A stretch of 64,000 bases of DNA from NCBI RefSeq assembly GCF_014204525.1, contig NZ_JACHLP010000008.1, forward strand, positions 1 through 64,000. Direction: 5' to 3'. The DNA is from Roseateles oligotrophus (GTDB taxonomy: Bacteria; Pseudomonadota; Gammaproteobacteria; Burkholderiales; Burkholderiaceae_C). The notes beneath the pieces were generated by a model. The model was not told where the DNA came from, made no database searches, and saw nothing but the letters and a program-made list of their open reading frames with translations. A program made the translations under genes and the position numbers. Below are positions 1 to 9,442 of the stretch, one piece after another (positions within the stretch are counted from its first letter, which is position 1; the number at the start of each line of letters is the position of its first letter).

Positions 1-31
1 TCCATTGCTCATCGCGAAGTTGTTTACGCAT
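1..31 (-). CDS. Partial CDS, N-terminus of a probable transposase
   Basis: Ten codons only: ATG at 29-31, then R-K-Q-L-R-D-E-Q-W running off the left edge. A good ribosome binding site (GGAGGG, about five bases before the ATG) makes it a real start. The residues fit an IS5-family transposase start, but ten residues cannot prove a family. Confidence 0.4.
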   Translation of the reverse strand, partial: MRKQLRDEQW

Positions 32-95
32 CGTCCCTCCAACCAGATCAATGGGTTGGAGTCGTATTGTTACCTCGAATGTCAACACACCCTAG
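1..95 (-). mobile_element. Probable end of an insertion sequence (IS5-like), cut by the window edge
   Basis: The minus strand has a strong Shine-Dalgarno (GGAGGG) just before an ATG at position 31, with ten codons reading MRKQLRDEQW before the window ends. This resembles the N-terminus of IS5-type transposases, many of which begin with a short basic stretch and a DEQW-like motif. Outside it, the minus strand begins GGGTGTGTTGACATTC next to a CTAG at 92-95, compatible with an IS terminal repeat at a CTAG/TA target. This is inference, because only one end is visible. Confidence 0.4.
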
Positions 96-447
96 TCGCG
101 GAACTGCTGCCGCATCGCTGGGCGCAGCCGGCATAGCTTGAAGCTAGATCAAGCAATCAAGATGGCTTGGCTGGGCGTACATGGAGCAAGACCACCACCA
201 CTCCATAACAAGTTATCACGACGGACAGCGGCGGCCGCAGCTACACCAGTTGGCAGCTGCGCTTGGAACTCAAGGTCTGAGAGGCCCGAACGACCGAACC
301 CTAGACCTACACCTTGCACGGCCGATGCAGCCCTGCTCTTGCATCGCAGAAAAAACTTACGCAAATCTTTCTGAGCCAGAGGCCAGCAAACAAGGGGTTG
401 CTCATTTTTTTGATAAAAGTGATTATTCAAATATCACAATCAACCGA
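96..447. other. Intergenic region before the PIG-L lipoprotein gene
   Basis: No convincing gene on either strand. Reading frames here lack homologous-looking content and ribosome sites. The last 60 bases become AT-rich (runs of T, then gattattcaaatatcac), so a promoter for the downstream lipoprotein probably lies there, but no clear -35/-10 pair can be named. Confidence 0.5.
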
Positions 448-2946
448 ATGATCATGCGCAATTCTCTCAAATACAGCATTTCCGGATTGGCTCTCCTGAC
501 CTTGCTGGCCGCCTGCGGTGGCGGGAGCAGCCCTGCCCCAACAAGCACGCCGGCCGCTGCGCCTGCGACCGAATCTCGCCGGACGGCCCAAGCGGCAAGC
601 CCCTCTGCGAGCTTGCTGATGGCGGGGGCAAATTGCCAGGGCAAGAGTTTGGTCACCGTCGTCGGCCATATGGATGACGACCTCTTCTTCGTTGATCCAG
701 GCATCAGCACCGCCGCCCGACAAGGCGCTTGCGTGACCACGGTGTTTGTCATTGGCGGTTCCTCGGGAGCGGGCTTTGACTATGTGCCGGTGCGCGAAAC
801 CGCTTCCAAAGCAGCTTACGCCCGCATGTTTGGCGTGGCTTCCAACTGGACCACGGACACAATTTCGGTGGGTGACAACAAGCTGATGCGCGTCAGCCTG
901 GTGGGTAAACCCAATGTATCCCTGGTCTTCATGCGCGTGCCAGGTGGCAATGTGCGAGGCGGCGACGTTCCCCTGGCCAATGTTTTTGACAACGCCAGCA
1001 TGTCGCTGACCTCCTGGTCCTACACCGCGCAGCAATCCGGTGCCACCAACACCTACACGCGCGCCAATCTGATCGCCACCGTCAAAGGCCTCATCGAGGG
1101 CTTCGGTGCTACCCAGGTTTTCGCACTCAACCCAGACACCCTGCCCTATATCGAGCACCCCGACCACATCTACTCTGCGCGCCTGACCCGCGAGGCCCTG
1201 AGACAGGTCGGCCAGAACCTGCCGGTCAGCTATCACGAAACCTATCCCACCGCCGGCCGGGTCGCCAACGTATCGCCGACGGAAACGCAGATCAAGCGTG
1301 ATCTGCTCGGTGCCTATATGCAGAACGAGGGCTTCGACTATCAGGCTGCGGGCATTTTTGGCGAGTACATGTACAACGGCAACTGGATCGCCCGCAACTA
1401 CAGTCGCAGCGCCATGGCATGGGACAACACGCCCACCATTGATACGCCCTGGGCCCCCATCGTCAATATGCACACCCAGCATTGCCTGAACTCGGCCGGG
1501 GTGAATCAGGCCGTTTCCGTGTCCGGCTGCGTCGCCGGAGCCAGCCACCAGCAATGGCGCTACATCCCCTCCACGGTCAGCGCGGGTAACTGGGGCACGG
1601 CCCTGATTCAGAACAGCAATGGCAACTGCCTGGCCTTGCGCGATGGCGTTGCAACAGAGGAGTTCTGCAACAGTGCCGATGCCGCCCAAAAATGGCAGCC
1701 CTGGGACTTTGGCAAGCTGTTCACCAACGACGGCGTCTGCATGGTCCAGTCAGGCTACCGGCTCAGCGCTGGCAACTGCGCAAACGGCTATCCGGAGACC
1801 GCGCTCTGGGCACGCGAAATCACCACCGTCGACAGCGATATGAATAGCGAGGTCGCCTTGGTCGGCGACGTCTCCGGCGCCGGCACGGACAAGATCGTGC
1901 AAATCTACCGCCGCAATGACGGCCCCGGCATTGATGTCTGGGTCAGCAATCTGAGCGCAGGAAGCAGCACCCTGAGCAGTGCAAAGTGGTATGAGGGCGC
2001 CGTTCAATTCGACCCCTACGCTACCGGTCCCACCTGCCAAGGCAACGCCCTGTGCTTTGATCAGAGCCGCTTTCTTTTGGCCGATTTCAATGGCGACGGC
2101 AAGGCGGATTTGATGGTCATAAGCACGCGTCAAGACGGCACAGCCTTCTGGGTTCTGACCAGCACCGGCAGCGGATTCTCGGCACCCGTTCTTTGGGCGC
2201 AGACCAGTAGCACCTATGCCTACGACTTGGCCCATCAGTATCTGGCGGGTGATTTTGACGGGGACGGCAAACCCGATGTGATGATCGCCCATACACGGGG
2301 AGATAGCGGCCTGAACTTCTGGGTGCTGAGCAACACGGGCAGCGCGAAGCTTGCAGCGCCGGCGCTTTGGGCCGAGGCCACAGGCCTGCAAAACAATGCA
2401 CGCTTGTTCAGCGCCCGGGTGGATGGCAGTGGCCGTCACGGTGTCATCGCGGTTGACGCTTTGGGAGGACTGCGTATCTCCAGTTTCCTCAGCACAGGCA
2501 GCGCCTTTGCCGCCGTGAACGATGCACGGGTCGCGAGCAACTTCGATGCCACTCGCTCCAAGGTGACGGTCACGCAAAGGTCAGCCACGGCGCTCGCCGA
2601 TGTTTGGGTGATGCATGCCCGCAGCGATGGCACGGCCATCAATGCCTGGCAGTTCAACAACACGGGCAGCGGCAGCTTCAATGCCCCGGTGAATCGCCAA
2701 ACCATCACGGCATTGGCTTGGAGCAATGTGCGCCCCTATTTTCTCAGCCGGTCGGCGGGCAACCAATTGCTGCTTGTACACCGGGTGGACGGCAATGTCG
2801 GTGAGTACGACTGGCGCCTCGGGAATATGAAGGTCGTCGGATTGCCGCTCAACAACACCGGTCTGGGCAGCACCTTCACCAACTACGGCAGCTCAAGCCA
2901 GTTCCAGTGGACGGATCTGGCCTGGCGCGCACGCTTGAATCGCTGA
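448..2946 (+). CDS. PIG-L family deacetylase lipoprotein with ricin-type lectin and FG-GAP repeats
   Basis: Predicted secreted, lipid-anchored carbohydrate-active protein of about 832 residues. The N-terminus is a lipoprotein signal (hydrophobic run, then LLAACGGG lipobox). A PIG-L/LmbE-type de-N-acetylase domain follows: VVGHMDDDLFF replaces the usual AHPDDE metal motif, and HPDHIYSAR fits the third metal ligand region. A QxW ricin-type lectin domain comes next (HQQWRY, AQKWQPW, with Cys pairs). The C-terminal third holds FG-GAP/VCBS-like calcium repeats (FNGDGKADLM, FDGDGKPDVM). The frame is open upstream to 181, but the start at 448 (or ATG 454) gives the signal peptide; the Shine-Dalgarno is weak. 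The substrate, presumably an N-acetylated glycan, is inferred. Confidence 0.85.
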   Translation: MIMRNSLKYSISGLALLTLLAACGGGSSPAPTSTPAAAPATESRRTAQAASPSASLLMAGANCQGKSLVTVVGHMDDDLFFVDPGISTAARQGACVTTVFVIGGSSGAGFDYVPVRETASKAAYARMFGVASNWTTDTISVGDNKLMRVSLVGKPNVSLVFMRVPGGNVRGGDVPLANVFDNASMSLTSWSYTAQQSGATNTYTRANLIATVKGLIEGFGATQVFALNPDTLPYIEHPDHIYSARLTREALRQVGQNLPVSYHETYPTAGRVANVSPTETQIKRDLLGAYMQNEGFDYQAAGIFGEYMYNGNWIARNYSRSAMAWDNTPTIDTPWAPIVNMHTQHCLNSAGVNQAVSVSGCVAGASHQQWRYIPSTVSAGNWGTALIQNSNGNCLALRDGVATEEFCNSADAAQKWQPWDFGKLFTNDGVCMVQSGYRLSAGNCANGYPETALWAREITTVDSDMNSEVALVGDVSGAGTDKIVQIYRRNDGPGIDVWVSNLSAGSSTLSSAKWYEGAVQFDPYATGPTCQGNALCFDQSRFLLADFNGDGKADLMVISTRQDGTAFWVLTSTGSGFSAPVLWAQTSSTYAYDLAHQYLAGDFDGDGKPDVMIAHTRGDSGLNFWVLSNTGSAKLAAPALWAEATGLQNNARLFSARVDGSGRHGVIAVDALGGLRISSFLSTGSAFAAVNDARVASNFDATRSKVTVTQRSATALADVWVMHARSDGTAINAWQFNNTGSGSFNAPVNRQTITALAWSNVRPYFLSRSAGNQLLLVHRVDGNVGEYDWRLGNMKVVGLPLNNTGLGSTFTNYGSSSQFQWTDLAWRARLNR

Positions 2947-2992
2947 CGCTACGCTGCTGCGGGCCCTTGCGGCCCTGCATCGTCGCCTCGGC

Positions 2993-3187
2993 TCAAGAAC
3001 CCCTGTGCCCCAGCAGACGCGCGGGCAGCAAGAGCAGCGCGCGCAGCAGGGCAAACACCGCCTCGACGCTGATACCGATCAGGCGAAAAGGCAGGGAGAG
3101 CAGCCAGAGCAAAGGCCACAGCAGCAGCGCCAGCAAGGCCAGGGGCCAACACAGCACGAACAGCAGCAACCACAACAAGAGCTTCAC
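2993..3187 (-). CDS. Small leucine-rich membrane protein
   Basis: A 64-residue protein that is almost entirely hydrophobic (MKLLLWLLLFVLCWPLAL and a second Leu-rich stretch), so probably two membrane segments with a basic tail (PARLLGHRGS). Leu/Trp-rich miniproteins of this kind recur in Burkholderiales, but I know of no function. It stands alone, facing the lipoprotein gene tail to tail, and shares its strand with the LPMO gene upstream. Confidence 0.6.
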   Translation of the reverse strand: MKLLLWLLLFVLCWPLALLALLLWPLLWLLSLPFRLIGISVEAVFALLRALLLLPARLLGHRGS

Positions 3188-3358
3188 CGCAGACCTTTCA
3201 TCGAGGCCGCCAAGGCCTCAAGACTGTTGCGAGCCCGGGCCTGTCCCGGACTCATAGCAGCACTCTAAAAGGGGCGGCCCCCGATAAACAGCCGCCTGCG
3301 ACCGACGGGCTCCTGGCTCGATGAACTGCCTATCGAGTGGAACAAGCCGGCCTCAAGA

Positions 3359-4795
3359 TCAGCGGGCGATCCAGGCCTCCTGCCAGTGACTGCCGGTACC
3401 GGGCTCGAACTGGGGCGTCGAAGGGCTCCACTGCACGCAGAAGCCGTTATGGGGCCAAGGGCGGCATTCGTAGACGCGGCCATTCCTGGGTTGCAACACA
3501 CGGGTACCGGCCTTGTAAGCCTTCAGCCCCTCGGGGAAGCGGTACTGGAAGCTGCCGCCCGGCGCCGGCTCGCCCACAAACATCAGGTCAAAGGTCTTCT
3601 GGATCAAGAGGCCGCTGCCCTTGGCCACGCCCTTGAGCACCAGTTGGTGATGGCCGGGCGCGGGCTTGTCGATGGCGATGCGCAGGGTCTGGCCCGTGTT
3701 GTTCAGCGTGGCCGTGGCCAGGCCCAAGGTCCGGCCGCCATGGTCGAAGACGCTGGCATTCAGCTCCAGCTCACCGACGGCGGTGACGCTGAACTGCAGG
3801 GTCAGCTGGCCGCCCACAATCGTCTGCTGGGCGGCCAGGCCGTTCACCAGCAGATCAACGCCGGGCGGCATGGCCGCTTTCTCGATCTGCACCTCGACGC
3901 GGTTCAGGCCGCTGTCCTGGCGGGCAAAGACCTCGTTCTGGCCCTGCACCGGCGAGATCACTCCATCCGCCGCCAACTGGCCGGCGCGCAGCAGCGTTTG
4001 CTGAGCGTTGAGCCGGCTCGCCAGCAGATAGGGCCAGGTGTTGCGCTGGCCGTCCAAGGCGCTGGCAATGCTCAGGCGCGTCTGCAGATCGGGGCGTTCG
4101 CCCTTGGCATCGAAGACACGGGTGGCCACCTTGTCGCCCGGCTGCAGATCGACCGAGGGGTAGATGCTGCCGCGCTGGGCCCAGCTGGTGGTTGCCGGCG
4201 GGTTGCCGCCATCGGCAAACATCAGGTCCACGATGTTGTAAAAGCTGTTCGGCGTGTCGCCCACTTCCCAGACACCCAGCACCAGCTGATAGCCCGTGCG
4301 CACCGGCAGCTGGCATTGATGCGTCAGCAGCTTGGGCGGCTGGCGCATGCCGCCATCGGCCTGGCAGAAGGGCTGGGCCTCGAAGGACGCACGGCTCAGG
4401 CGCTGATTCGGGTTCCAGCCCGGCTTGGTGATGTAGTAGCGCCAGCCCTTGCTGACATGGTTGGCGGTGAAGGTCCAGCTGAAGCTGATGGGGCCGCCGC
4501 TGACGGCCCGCTTGCTCCAGCGCGAGGCGGTCTGCTCGTCCAGGGGCGAGAACTGCGACAGGCCGGCGCTGGCGATCTGGCCATCTGCCGGGCCGCGCTC
4601 GGGCCAACCCGAGGGCGCTTCCAGGCTTTGCGGCTCCCACTGGATGGCGCCGCAAGCGCTGTTGCCGCCGGAGCGGCAGAGCAGATTGCGCGACTCCGGG
4701 GCACTGATATAGCCATGTGAAAAGGCCTGGCCACCCAGGGCCAGGCCGGCGCTCAGCGCCAGCAAGTGGCGCAACATCTTTGGCATGGGGTGCAT
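3359..4795 (-). CDS. gbpA: Chitin-active lytic polysaccharide monooxygenase, GbpA-like (AA10)
   Basis: Secreted copper enzyme that oxidatively cleaves crystalline chitin or binds GlcNAc surfaces. Signal peptide residues 1-26 end ...GGQAFS, so the mature protein starts with His27 (HGYISAPESR), the first histidine-brace ligand; the second is in FTANHVSKGW. The AA10 module runs to about residue 205, followed by GbpA-type middle domains and a C-terminal CBM5/12-like chitin-binding module with aromatic residues (VYECRPWPHNGFC, HWQEAW). Length 478 is typical for GbpA (about 485). The start is supported by GGGAG six bases upstream. It appears monocistronic. Confidence 0.88.
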   Translation of the reverse strand: MHPMPKMLRHLLALSAGLALGGQAFSHGYISAPESRNLLCRSGGNSACGAIQWEPQSLEAPSGWPERGPADGQIASAGLSQFSPLDEQTASRWSKRAVSGGPISFSWTFTANHVSKGWRYYITKPGWNPNQRLSRASFEAQPFCQADGGMRQPPKLLTHQCQLPVRTGYQLVLGVWEVGDTPNSFYNIVDLMFADGGNPPATTSWAQRGSIYPSVDLQPGDKVATRVFDAKGERPDLQTRLSIASALDGQRNTWPYLLASRLNAQQTLLRAGQLAADGVISPVQGQNEVFARQDSGLNRVEVQIEKAAMPPGVDLLVNGLAAQQTIVGGQLTLQFSVTAVGELELNASVFDHGGRTLGLATATLNNTGQTLRIAIDKPAPGHHQLVLKGVAKGSGLLIQKTFDLMFVGEPAPGGSFQYRFPEGLKAYKAGTRVLQPRNGRVYECRPWPHNGFCVQWSPSTPQFEPGTGSHWQEAWIAR

Positions 4796-4899
4796 GCATT
4801 TCTCCCGTTAGAAAATAACGGCGAGATTGTGATTAATACCGCAGCCCCAAATGCCGGATCAGCCCGCTTTTACACGCCGTTACTCCGGCTTGCCGGCGC

Positions 4900-6876
4900 T
4901 TACCGACCCAGCCCGGGCTTGAGGTATTTGTCCAGAAACTCCAGCATGCGGCGGTTGGCCTCGATCTGGTTCTTTTTCTTCGAGAAGCCATGGCCCTCGT
5001 CGTCGAACACCAGGTACTCCACCGGCACGCCGTTCTTCTTCACCGCCTCGACGATCTCATCGCTCTCGGGCTTGATGACACGCGGATCATTGGCGCCCTG
5101 GATCACCATCAGCGGACGCTGGATCTCCTTGGCATGGAAGAGCGGCGAGGTGGCGATCAAAAAGTCGCGATCCTTCACCGGGTCGCCCACCTCCTGGTAC
5201 AGCGCCTGGCGGAAGGACTCCCAGTAGGGCGGGATGCTCTCCAGCGTGCGCAGCCAGTTGCTGACGCCGAAGATGTCGATGCCCACCTTGAAGGCCTCGG
5301 GCCTGAAGGCCAGGGCCGCCAGCGTCATATAGCCGCCGTAGGAGCCGCCCATGATGCCGATGCGGTCCGGGTCGATGACGCCGGTGCTGGCCAGATAGGT
5401 CTTGGCCTCCACGCAGTCCCACAGGGGCTCGCGGCCATGCTTGCCGTCGTCGGCGGTGAAGAAGCTCTTGCCATAGCCGGAGCTGCCGCGGTTATTGATG
5501 CCCAGCACCGCATAACCGTGATTCGCCAGGTACTGGGCCAGGGCCGAGTAGCCGCGCGTGGTCTGGCCGCCGGGGCCGCCGTGCACCAGCAGCACGGCCG
5601 GCACCTTGTTGCTCACCGAGGCCTCCTTGGGCTGGTAGTAGACCGAAGGGATCACCAGACCGTCGAAAGACTTGAAGCGCACGATGCGCGCGTCCACCAG
5701 CTCGGCCGGATCGATCTCCTTGGACAGGCTTTGCGTCAGCTGCTTGACCTGTTTGCCGGCAAAGTCGTAGACGAAGAGGTTGTTCGGCGAGCGGTCACCG
5801 TTCAGGTAGAAAGCCATCTTGCCGGCGCTGCGCGAGAAGCTCACGCCGCGGATCTCGCCGCCCGGCAGCCTGGGCAATTGCACCGGCCGCTCCTGGCCCG
5901 CCACGATTTCCACCACCTTGAGCTGGATGCTGGCATCGGCGTTGATGCCGGTGACGCGGTAGCGGCCGTCCTCGGAGAAATAGGTGTAGGCGATGTCCCA
6001 GTCGGCCTTCTCCAACTCGGTGGTCTTGCCCGTGGCCAGCTCGTATTGCTGCAAGCGCGTGAACTCGGCCCCGGCATTGGTTTGCAGGATCAGCTGTTTG
6101 GAGTCGGGCGTGAAGCTGGCGGCACGGTGGCTGGCCACGCCCTGGTGGGGCGTCAGGTGCTTGAGCTGCTGGGTCTGGGTGTCGTAGAGATAGACATCGG
6201 AATCGGCCGTGGTGTTGACCTTGTCCAGCGCGATCCAGCGGCCGTCGCGGCTGAGCTCCGAGACCTCGTAGCCCGACTCGTTCTTGTAGACCAGGCTGCG
6301 GGCGTAAGTCTTGGCGTCGTAGCGGTAGAGGTCGAAGAACTTGGGGTTGCGCTCGTTGCTGACGACAAAGAAGGCGCTGCCATCCCCCGTCCAGCCGGCA
6401 AAGGCGGCCTTGAGCTTGTCGCCGGGGGTCAGGTCTTGCTCGCGGCCGTCCAGCTCGCGCACAAAGAGATGGTTCTGCTCGTTGCCGCCCTGGTCGCGGG
6501 TGAACAGCAGACGATCATCATTGGGAAAGTAGCCGACGGCGTAATGGCTGTCGGTGCTGGAGCTGGTCAGGGCGCGCGGCGCGCCGCCCGCCACGTCCTG
6601 GCTGTAGACATTGAAGATGCCGCTGGCATTGCTGCTGAACAGAATGCGCTTCTCGTCGGCGCTGAAAAAGGCGCCACTGATGGCCGTGGTGGCCATGAAT
6701 TGCTCGATGGTGTAGCGCTTGGCCGGCTGGGCCGCCACCGCCGCAGCGGCCGCCTTGGGCGCTTTCTCCGGGCCGGCCGCCAGGCTGGGAGAGCCGCTCG
6801 CCAGCAGCCCCAAGCCCATCAAGACCGCCACGAGCCCGGGGCTCAGGCGCAGATTTCTTGCTGTCTCTTGTCGCAT
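4900..6876 (-). CDS. S9 family serine peptidase (prolyl oligopeptidase/acylaminoacyl-peptidase type)
   Basis: Exported peptidase of 658 residues. An N-terminal signal peptide (LVAVLMGLGLLASGSPSLAA) precedes a beta-propeller built from WD40-like PD40 repeats, then a C-terminal alpha/beta-hydrolase. The nucleophile is in GGSYGGYM, the acid in GANDPRV and the histidine in DEGHGFSKKKN, all in the usual order for S9. A ribosome site (AAGGTGA) sits seven bases before the ATG. It probably degrades peptides in the periplasm or outside the cell. No operon partner is evident. Confidence 0.9.
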   Translation of the reverse strand: MRQETARNLRLSPGLVAVLMGLGLLASGSPSLAAGPEKAPKAAAAAVAAQPAKRYTIEQFMATTAISGAFFSADEKRILFSSNASGIFNVYSQDVAGGAPRALTSSSTDSHYAVGYFPNDDRLLFTRDQGGNEQNHLFVRELDGREQDLTPGDKLKAAFAGWTGDGSAFFVVSNERNPKFFDLYRYDAKTYARSLVYKNESGYEVSELSRDGRWIALDKVNTTADSDVYLYDTQTQQLKHLTPHQGVASHRAASFTPDSKQLILQTNAGAEFTRLQQYELATGKTTELEKADWDIAYTYFSEDGRYRVTGINADASIQLKVVEIVAGQERPVQLPRLPGGEIRGVSFSRSAGKMAFYLNGDRSPNNLFVYDFAGKQVKQLTQSLSKEIDPAELVDARIVRFKSFDGLVIPSVYYQPKEASVSNKVPAVLLVHGGPGGQTTRGYSALAQYLANHGYAVLGINNRGSSGYGKSFFTADDGKHGREPLWDCVEAKTYLASTGVIDPDRIGIMGGSYGGYMTLAALAFRPEAFKVGIDIFGVSNWLRTLESIPPYWESFRQALYQEVGDPVKDRDFLIATSPLFHAKEIQRPLMVIQGANDPRVIKPESDEIVEAVKKNGVPVEYLVFDDEGHGFSKKKNQIEANRRMLEFLDKYLKPGLGR

Positions 6877-7022
6877 CGCTTCATCACCTTTCCTGCGTTG
6901 TCGTCAAAGCGCCAAGGCCTCCCTCGGCTGTGAGGCACTATAGGAGCGTGCCCCGCCACGACCAAGCCCGCTGCAGACGAAGCGCACGAATCATGGGATG
7001 AACGGCAGCTGCAGGGGCCTAC

Positions 7023-7700
7023 TCAGGCAAAGCTGTGCATGGCCTTGTCGTCCAGATGAGCCAGGCTGTTGAAGGTCTGCAAGGCCATGCGCCGGGCGCT
7101 GAAGGCGAACTCGCTGACGGCGCTATTGCGCAGGCGCAGATTCAGCTCGATGGTGGCGTCGGCCGGCGTGCCCAGCACCTGGCCGATGGCGGTGGAGATG
7201 GGCCCGCCGCTGGACACCAGCAACACCCTGGCCTGAGCCTGCTCGCCCACCCGCTGCTGCAGCTGGCGCAGAACCTCGGCCACCCCGGCGCTGAAGTCGG
7301 CATAACTGGCCATGCCTTGGGGCCGGCTGCGGCCGGCCATCCAGGCCGCCAGGCCTTCGCGCAGCAGGCGGAAGTGGGCGCGTGCGGCCTCGGGCGTCTG
7401 CGGGCGCTGCAGCGGCCCGGCATGGACGGCGCGGATCAAGGCCTCGCTGTCGTATTCATCCAGGCCGGGACAGGCAAGCGCCGCCGGCAGATCCGCTTGT
7501 TGCAAGCCCTGGCTGAGAGCAATAAGGGATTGCTGATGCCGCTTCAGCGTGCCGCTCAGCACCGCATCAAAACCCAGGCCGCGCTCGCGCCAGTAACGGC
7601 CCAGGGCCAGGCATTGGCGCCGGCCCAGCTCGCTGAGTTGATCGTAGTCTTCGGCCCCCAGAGAGGCCTGGCCATGGCGGACAAGATAGAGCGTTCCCAT
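7023..7700 (-). CDS. Histidine phosphatase family protein
   Basis: Phosphoglycerate-mutase-like phosphatase of about 225 residues. The catalytic histidine motif LYLVRHGQASLG is at the N-terminus and the second histidine region may be the degenerate LLVSSGGPIST segment. The usual second His is not obvious there, so activity could be reduced. The start at 7700 (MGTLYLVRHG) matches family members. In-frame ATGs at 7724, 7712 and 7709 are alternatives, and none has a strong ribosome site. The substrate is unknown. Confidence 0.85.
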   Translation of the reverse strand: MGTLYLVRHGQASLGAEDYDQLSELGRRQCLALGRYWRERGLGFDAVLSGTLKRHQQSLIALSQGLQQADLPAALACPGLDEYDSEALIRAVHAGPLQRPQTPEAARAHFRLLREGLAAWMAGRSRPQGMASYADFSAGVAEVLRQLQQRVGEQAQARVLLVSSGGPISTAIGQVLGTPADATIELNLRLRNSAVSEFAFSARRMALQTFNSLAHLDDKAMHSFA

Positions 7701-7799
7701 GCCGGCCATCATCGCGCCTGGCATCGCAAAATCCTGTCACCGCGGCGACCTCCAACAAGCGCTGGGGCAATCGCCCCCGATTGGCGCTGCCGCCGGGCC

Positions 7800-8246
7800 T
7801 CAAGCCGGGATCTCGGGCTCCACCAGCAAGGCCAGCTGGGCCAGGGACTCCTGCCAGCCCAGATAGCACATCTCCAGCGGGATCATGGCCGGGATGCCGG
7901 CCTGGCTGATGCTGATCTCGGTACCGCAGAGCACGGCCCGGAGCTTGACCTCGACCTGCATCTCGCCGGGCAGATTGGGGTCGTCAAACTTGTCGGTATA
8001 GCGCAGCAACTCGCCCGGGCGCAGTTCCAGATACTCGCCGCCGAAGGAGTGGCTCTGACCATTGCTGAAATTGCGGAAGGACATCCTGAACCGCCCCCCC
8101 ACCTGCGCCTCCAGCTGGTGGACCTGGCAGGTGAAGCCATAGGGCGGCAGCCATTTGCTCAGGGCATCGGGCTCCAGGAAGGCGCGGTAAAGCTTCTCGG
8201 GCTTGGCGCGTATGACGCGGTGCAGTTGAACGGTGCCTGTGCTCAT
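7800..8246 (-). CDS. SRPBCC/AHSA1-family protein
   Basis: A 148-residue START-like fold protein of the activator-of-Hsp90-ATPase type. It shows VIRAKPEKLYRAFLEP, then KWLPPYGF and VGGRFRMSF, and ends with WQESLAQLALLVEPEIP, all characteristic of this family. These proteins bind hydrophobic ligands or act as stress proteins; the ligand cannot be deduced. The start at 8246 is chosen because GGAGACC lies just upstream. It precedes the phosphatase gene on the same strand with a gap of about 100 bases. Confidence 0.85.
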   Translation of the reverse strand: MSTGTVQLHRVIRAKPEKLYRAFLEPDALSKWLPPYGFTCQVHQLEAQVGGRFRMSFRNFSNGQSHSFGGEYLELRPGELLRYTDKFDDPNLPGEMQVEVKLRAVLCGTEISISQAGIPAMIPLEMCYLGWQESLAQLALLVEPEIPA

Positions 8247-8302
8247 GCGGGGTCTCCAGAAATGCAGAAGAATGGGCAGCGTGCATGCTAACGCCCTTGA
8301 CT

Positions 8303-9442
8303 TCAAAAGCCATCAGCCGGGTGACTCAAACCCCTCAAGCCCATCAAGCCCTTCACCCGCTCGGCCGCCAGGGCCAGGGCGGCGTCCAGCGTACTAACGC
8401 CCAACTTGATGAGCATGGCTTGCAGACCGGCCTGCACCTCGGCGGCGCTGCCGCCCAATACGGCGGCCAGCTCGCGGGCGTCCTTGCCCTTGGCCGCCCA
8501 GTACAGCAACTCGGCCTCACGGGCCACCAGGCCGAAGGCATGGATCAGGCCATGCAGCAGGGCGGCGTCGTCGGACTCCCGCAGCACGATCAGCCAGCAG
8601 CCCTCGCCGACCGAATCGGCATCCATGGCATGCAGGGCGAAACTCAGGCGCTTGGGGCCCAGGGCCAGCACGGCCGGGGCCTTGGGCGTGGCGCCGGCAT
8701 GCGCTTGCGGCAGCACGGTGATGCTCTTGCTATCGGCCCCGGCGCGGCGGCGCAAGGCCTCGCGGTGCAACCACAGCAGCAGCTCGGGCGGCAGACGGCC
8801 GCGCTCAAAATGCCCGCCGCTGAAGTACTGCTGCATCAGCTCGCGCGCCAGGCTGCTGTGCCAGACGCAGCGGCCGTCCCGCTCTTGCACCACCAGGCTG
8901 GCATTGCCAAAAGCATCCAAAACCTGTTTGGCGGAGGCTTGCGGCTGCGGCGCGCCAAGGCCTTGGGCGCGCGCGCCCTGGATCAGCCGGGCCAAACAGG
9001 CCAGCACCTCGCGGGGCCGCAGGGGCCGGGCCAGATAATCCACCACCCCGGCGGCCAGGGCCGCCGCCATCTGCACCGCGCCGCCCGCCCCGCCCACCAT
9101 GGCCAGAGGCGTGCTGCCGAACGCCACCTTGAGCTGCTGCACCAGGGCATAGGCCTGGGCCTCCTGCTCACCGGCCACCTCGATCAGCAAGGCCTCGGGC
9201 CGCAGCGGTGCGTCCCATCGCTTCAAGCCGCTCAGGCCCGCCGGCGCGCTGGCATCCAGCCACAGCACCTGCACATCAAAGCCCGACTCCTCCAGAACCT
9301 CCTGCAGCAGATGGCGCGGCTGCGGGCCCGCAGCCAAGGGCTGAGCCCCGCAAACGAACAGCAGGACCTGGGCGCCCACCGGCTGGCCGGGCTGGAAGGC
9401 AGCCCTGGCGGGAGGAGGCAAAGAGTCGGCGGCGGAGCTCAT
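8303..9442 (-). CDS. Receiver-like response regulator protein with degenerate C-terminal LuxR-like region
   Basis: 379 residues. The N-terminal half resembles a CheY-like domain (VLLFVCG, LLIEVAGEQEA, ARPLRPREVLACLARLI), but the canonical phospho-acceptor Asp-Asp pattern is not clear. The middle looks like a PAS-type sensor region (NASLVVQERDGRCVWHSS), and the C-terminus (LVAREAELLYWAAKGKDAREL...) matches the LuxR helix-turn-helix pattern LTxREAEVLxWxAxGK with divergence. It may therefore be a regulator that works without phosphorylation. The ATG at 9442 is preferred over a TTG at 9499. The function is inferred from fold only. Confidence 0.6.
   Translation of the reverse strand: MSSAADSLPPPARAAFQPGQPVGAQVLLFVCGAQPLAAGPQPRHLLQEVLEESGFDVQVLWLDASAPAGLSGLKRWDAPLRPEALLIEVAGEQEAQAYALVQQLKVAFGSTPLAMVGGAGGAVQMAAALAAGVVDYLARPLRPREVLACLARLIQGARAQGLGAPQPQASAKQVLDAFGNASLVVQERDGRCVWHSSLARELMQQYFSGGHFERGRLPPELLLWLHREALRRRAGADSKSITVLPQAHAGATPKAPAVLALGPKRLSFALHAMDADSVGEGCWLIVLRESDDAALLHGLIHAFGLVAREAELLYWAAKGKDARELAAVLGGSAAEVQAGLQAMLIKLGVSTLDAALALAAERVKGLMGLRGLSHPADGF

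Noticed and set aside
3005-3268. Gln-rich 87-residue frame opposite the small Leu-rich membrane protein
   Set aside because: Gln/Arg-rich composition is the mirror of Leu codons. The membrane protein reads as a coherent two-helix protein.
4990-6933. A 647-residue open frame opposite the S9 peptidase
   Set aside because: Typical antisense shadow (His/Gln/Gly/Val-rich) with no domain pattern. The peptidase has complete catalytic motifs.
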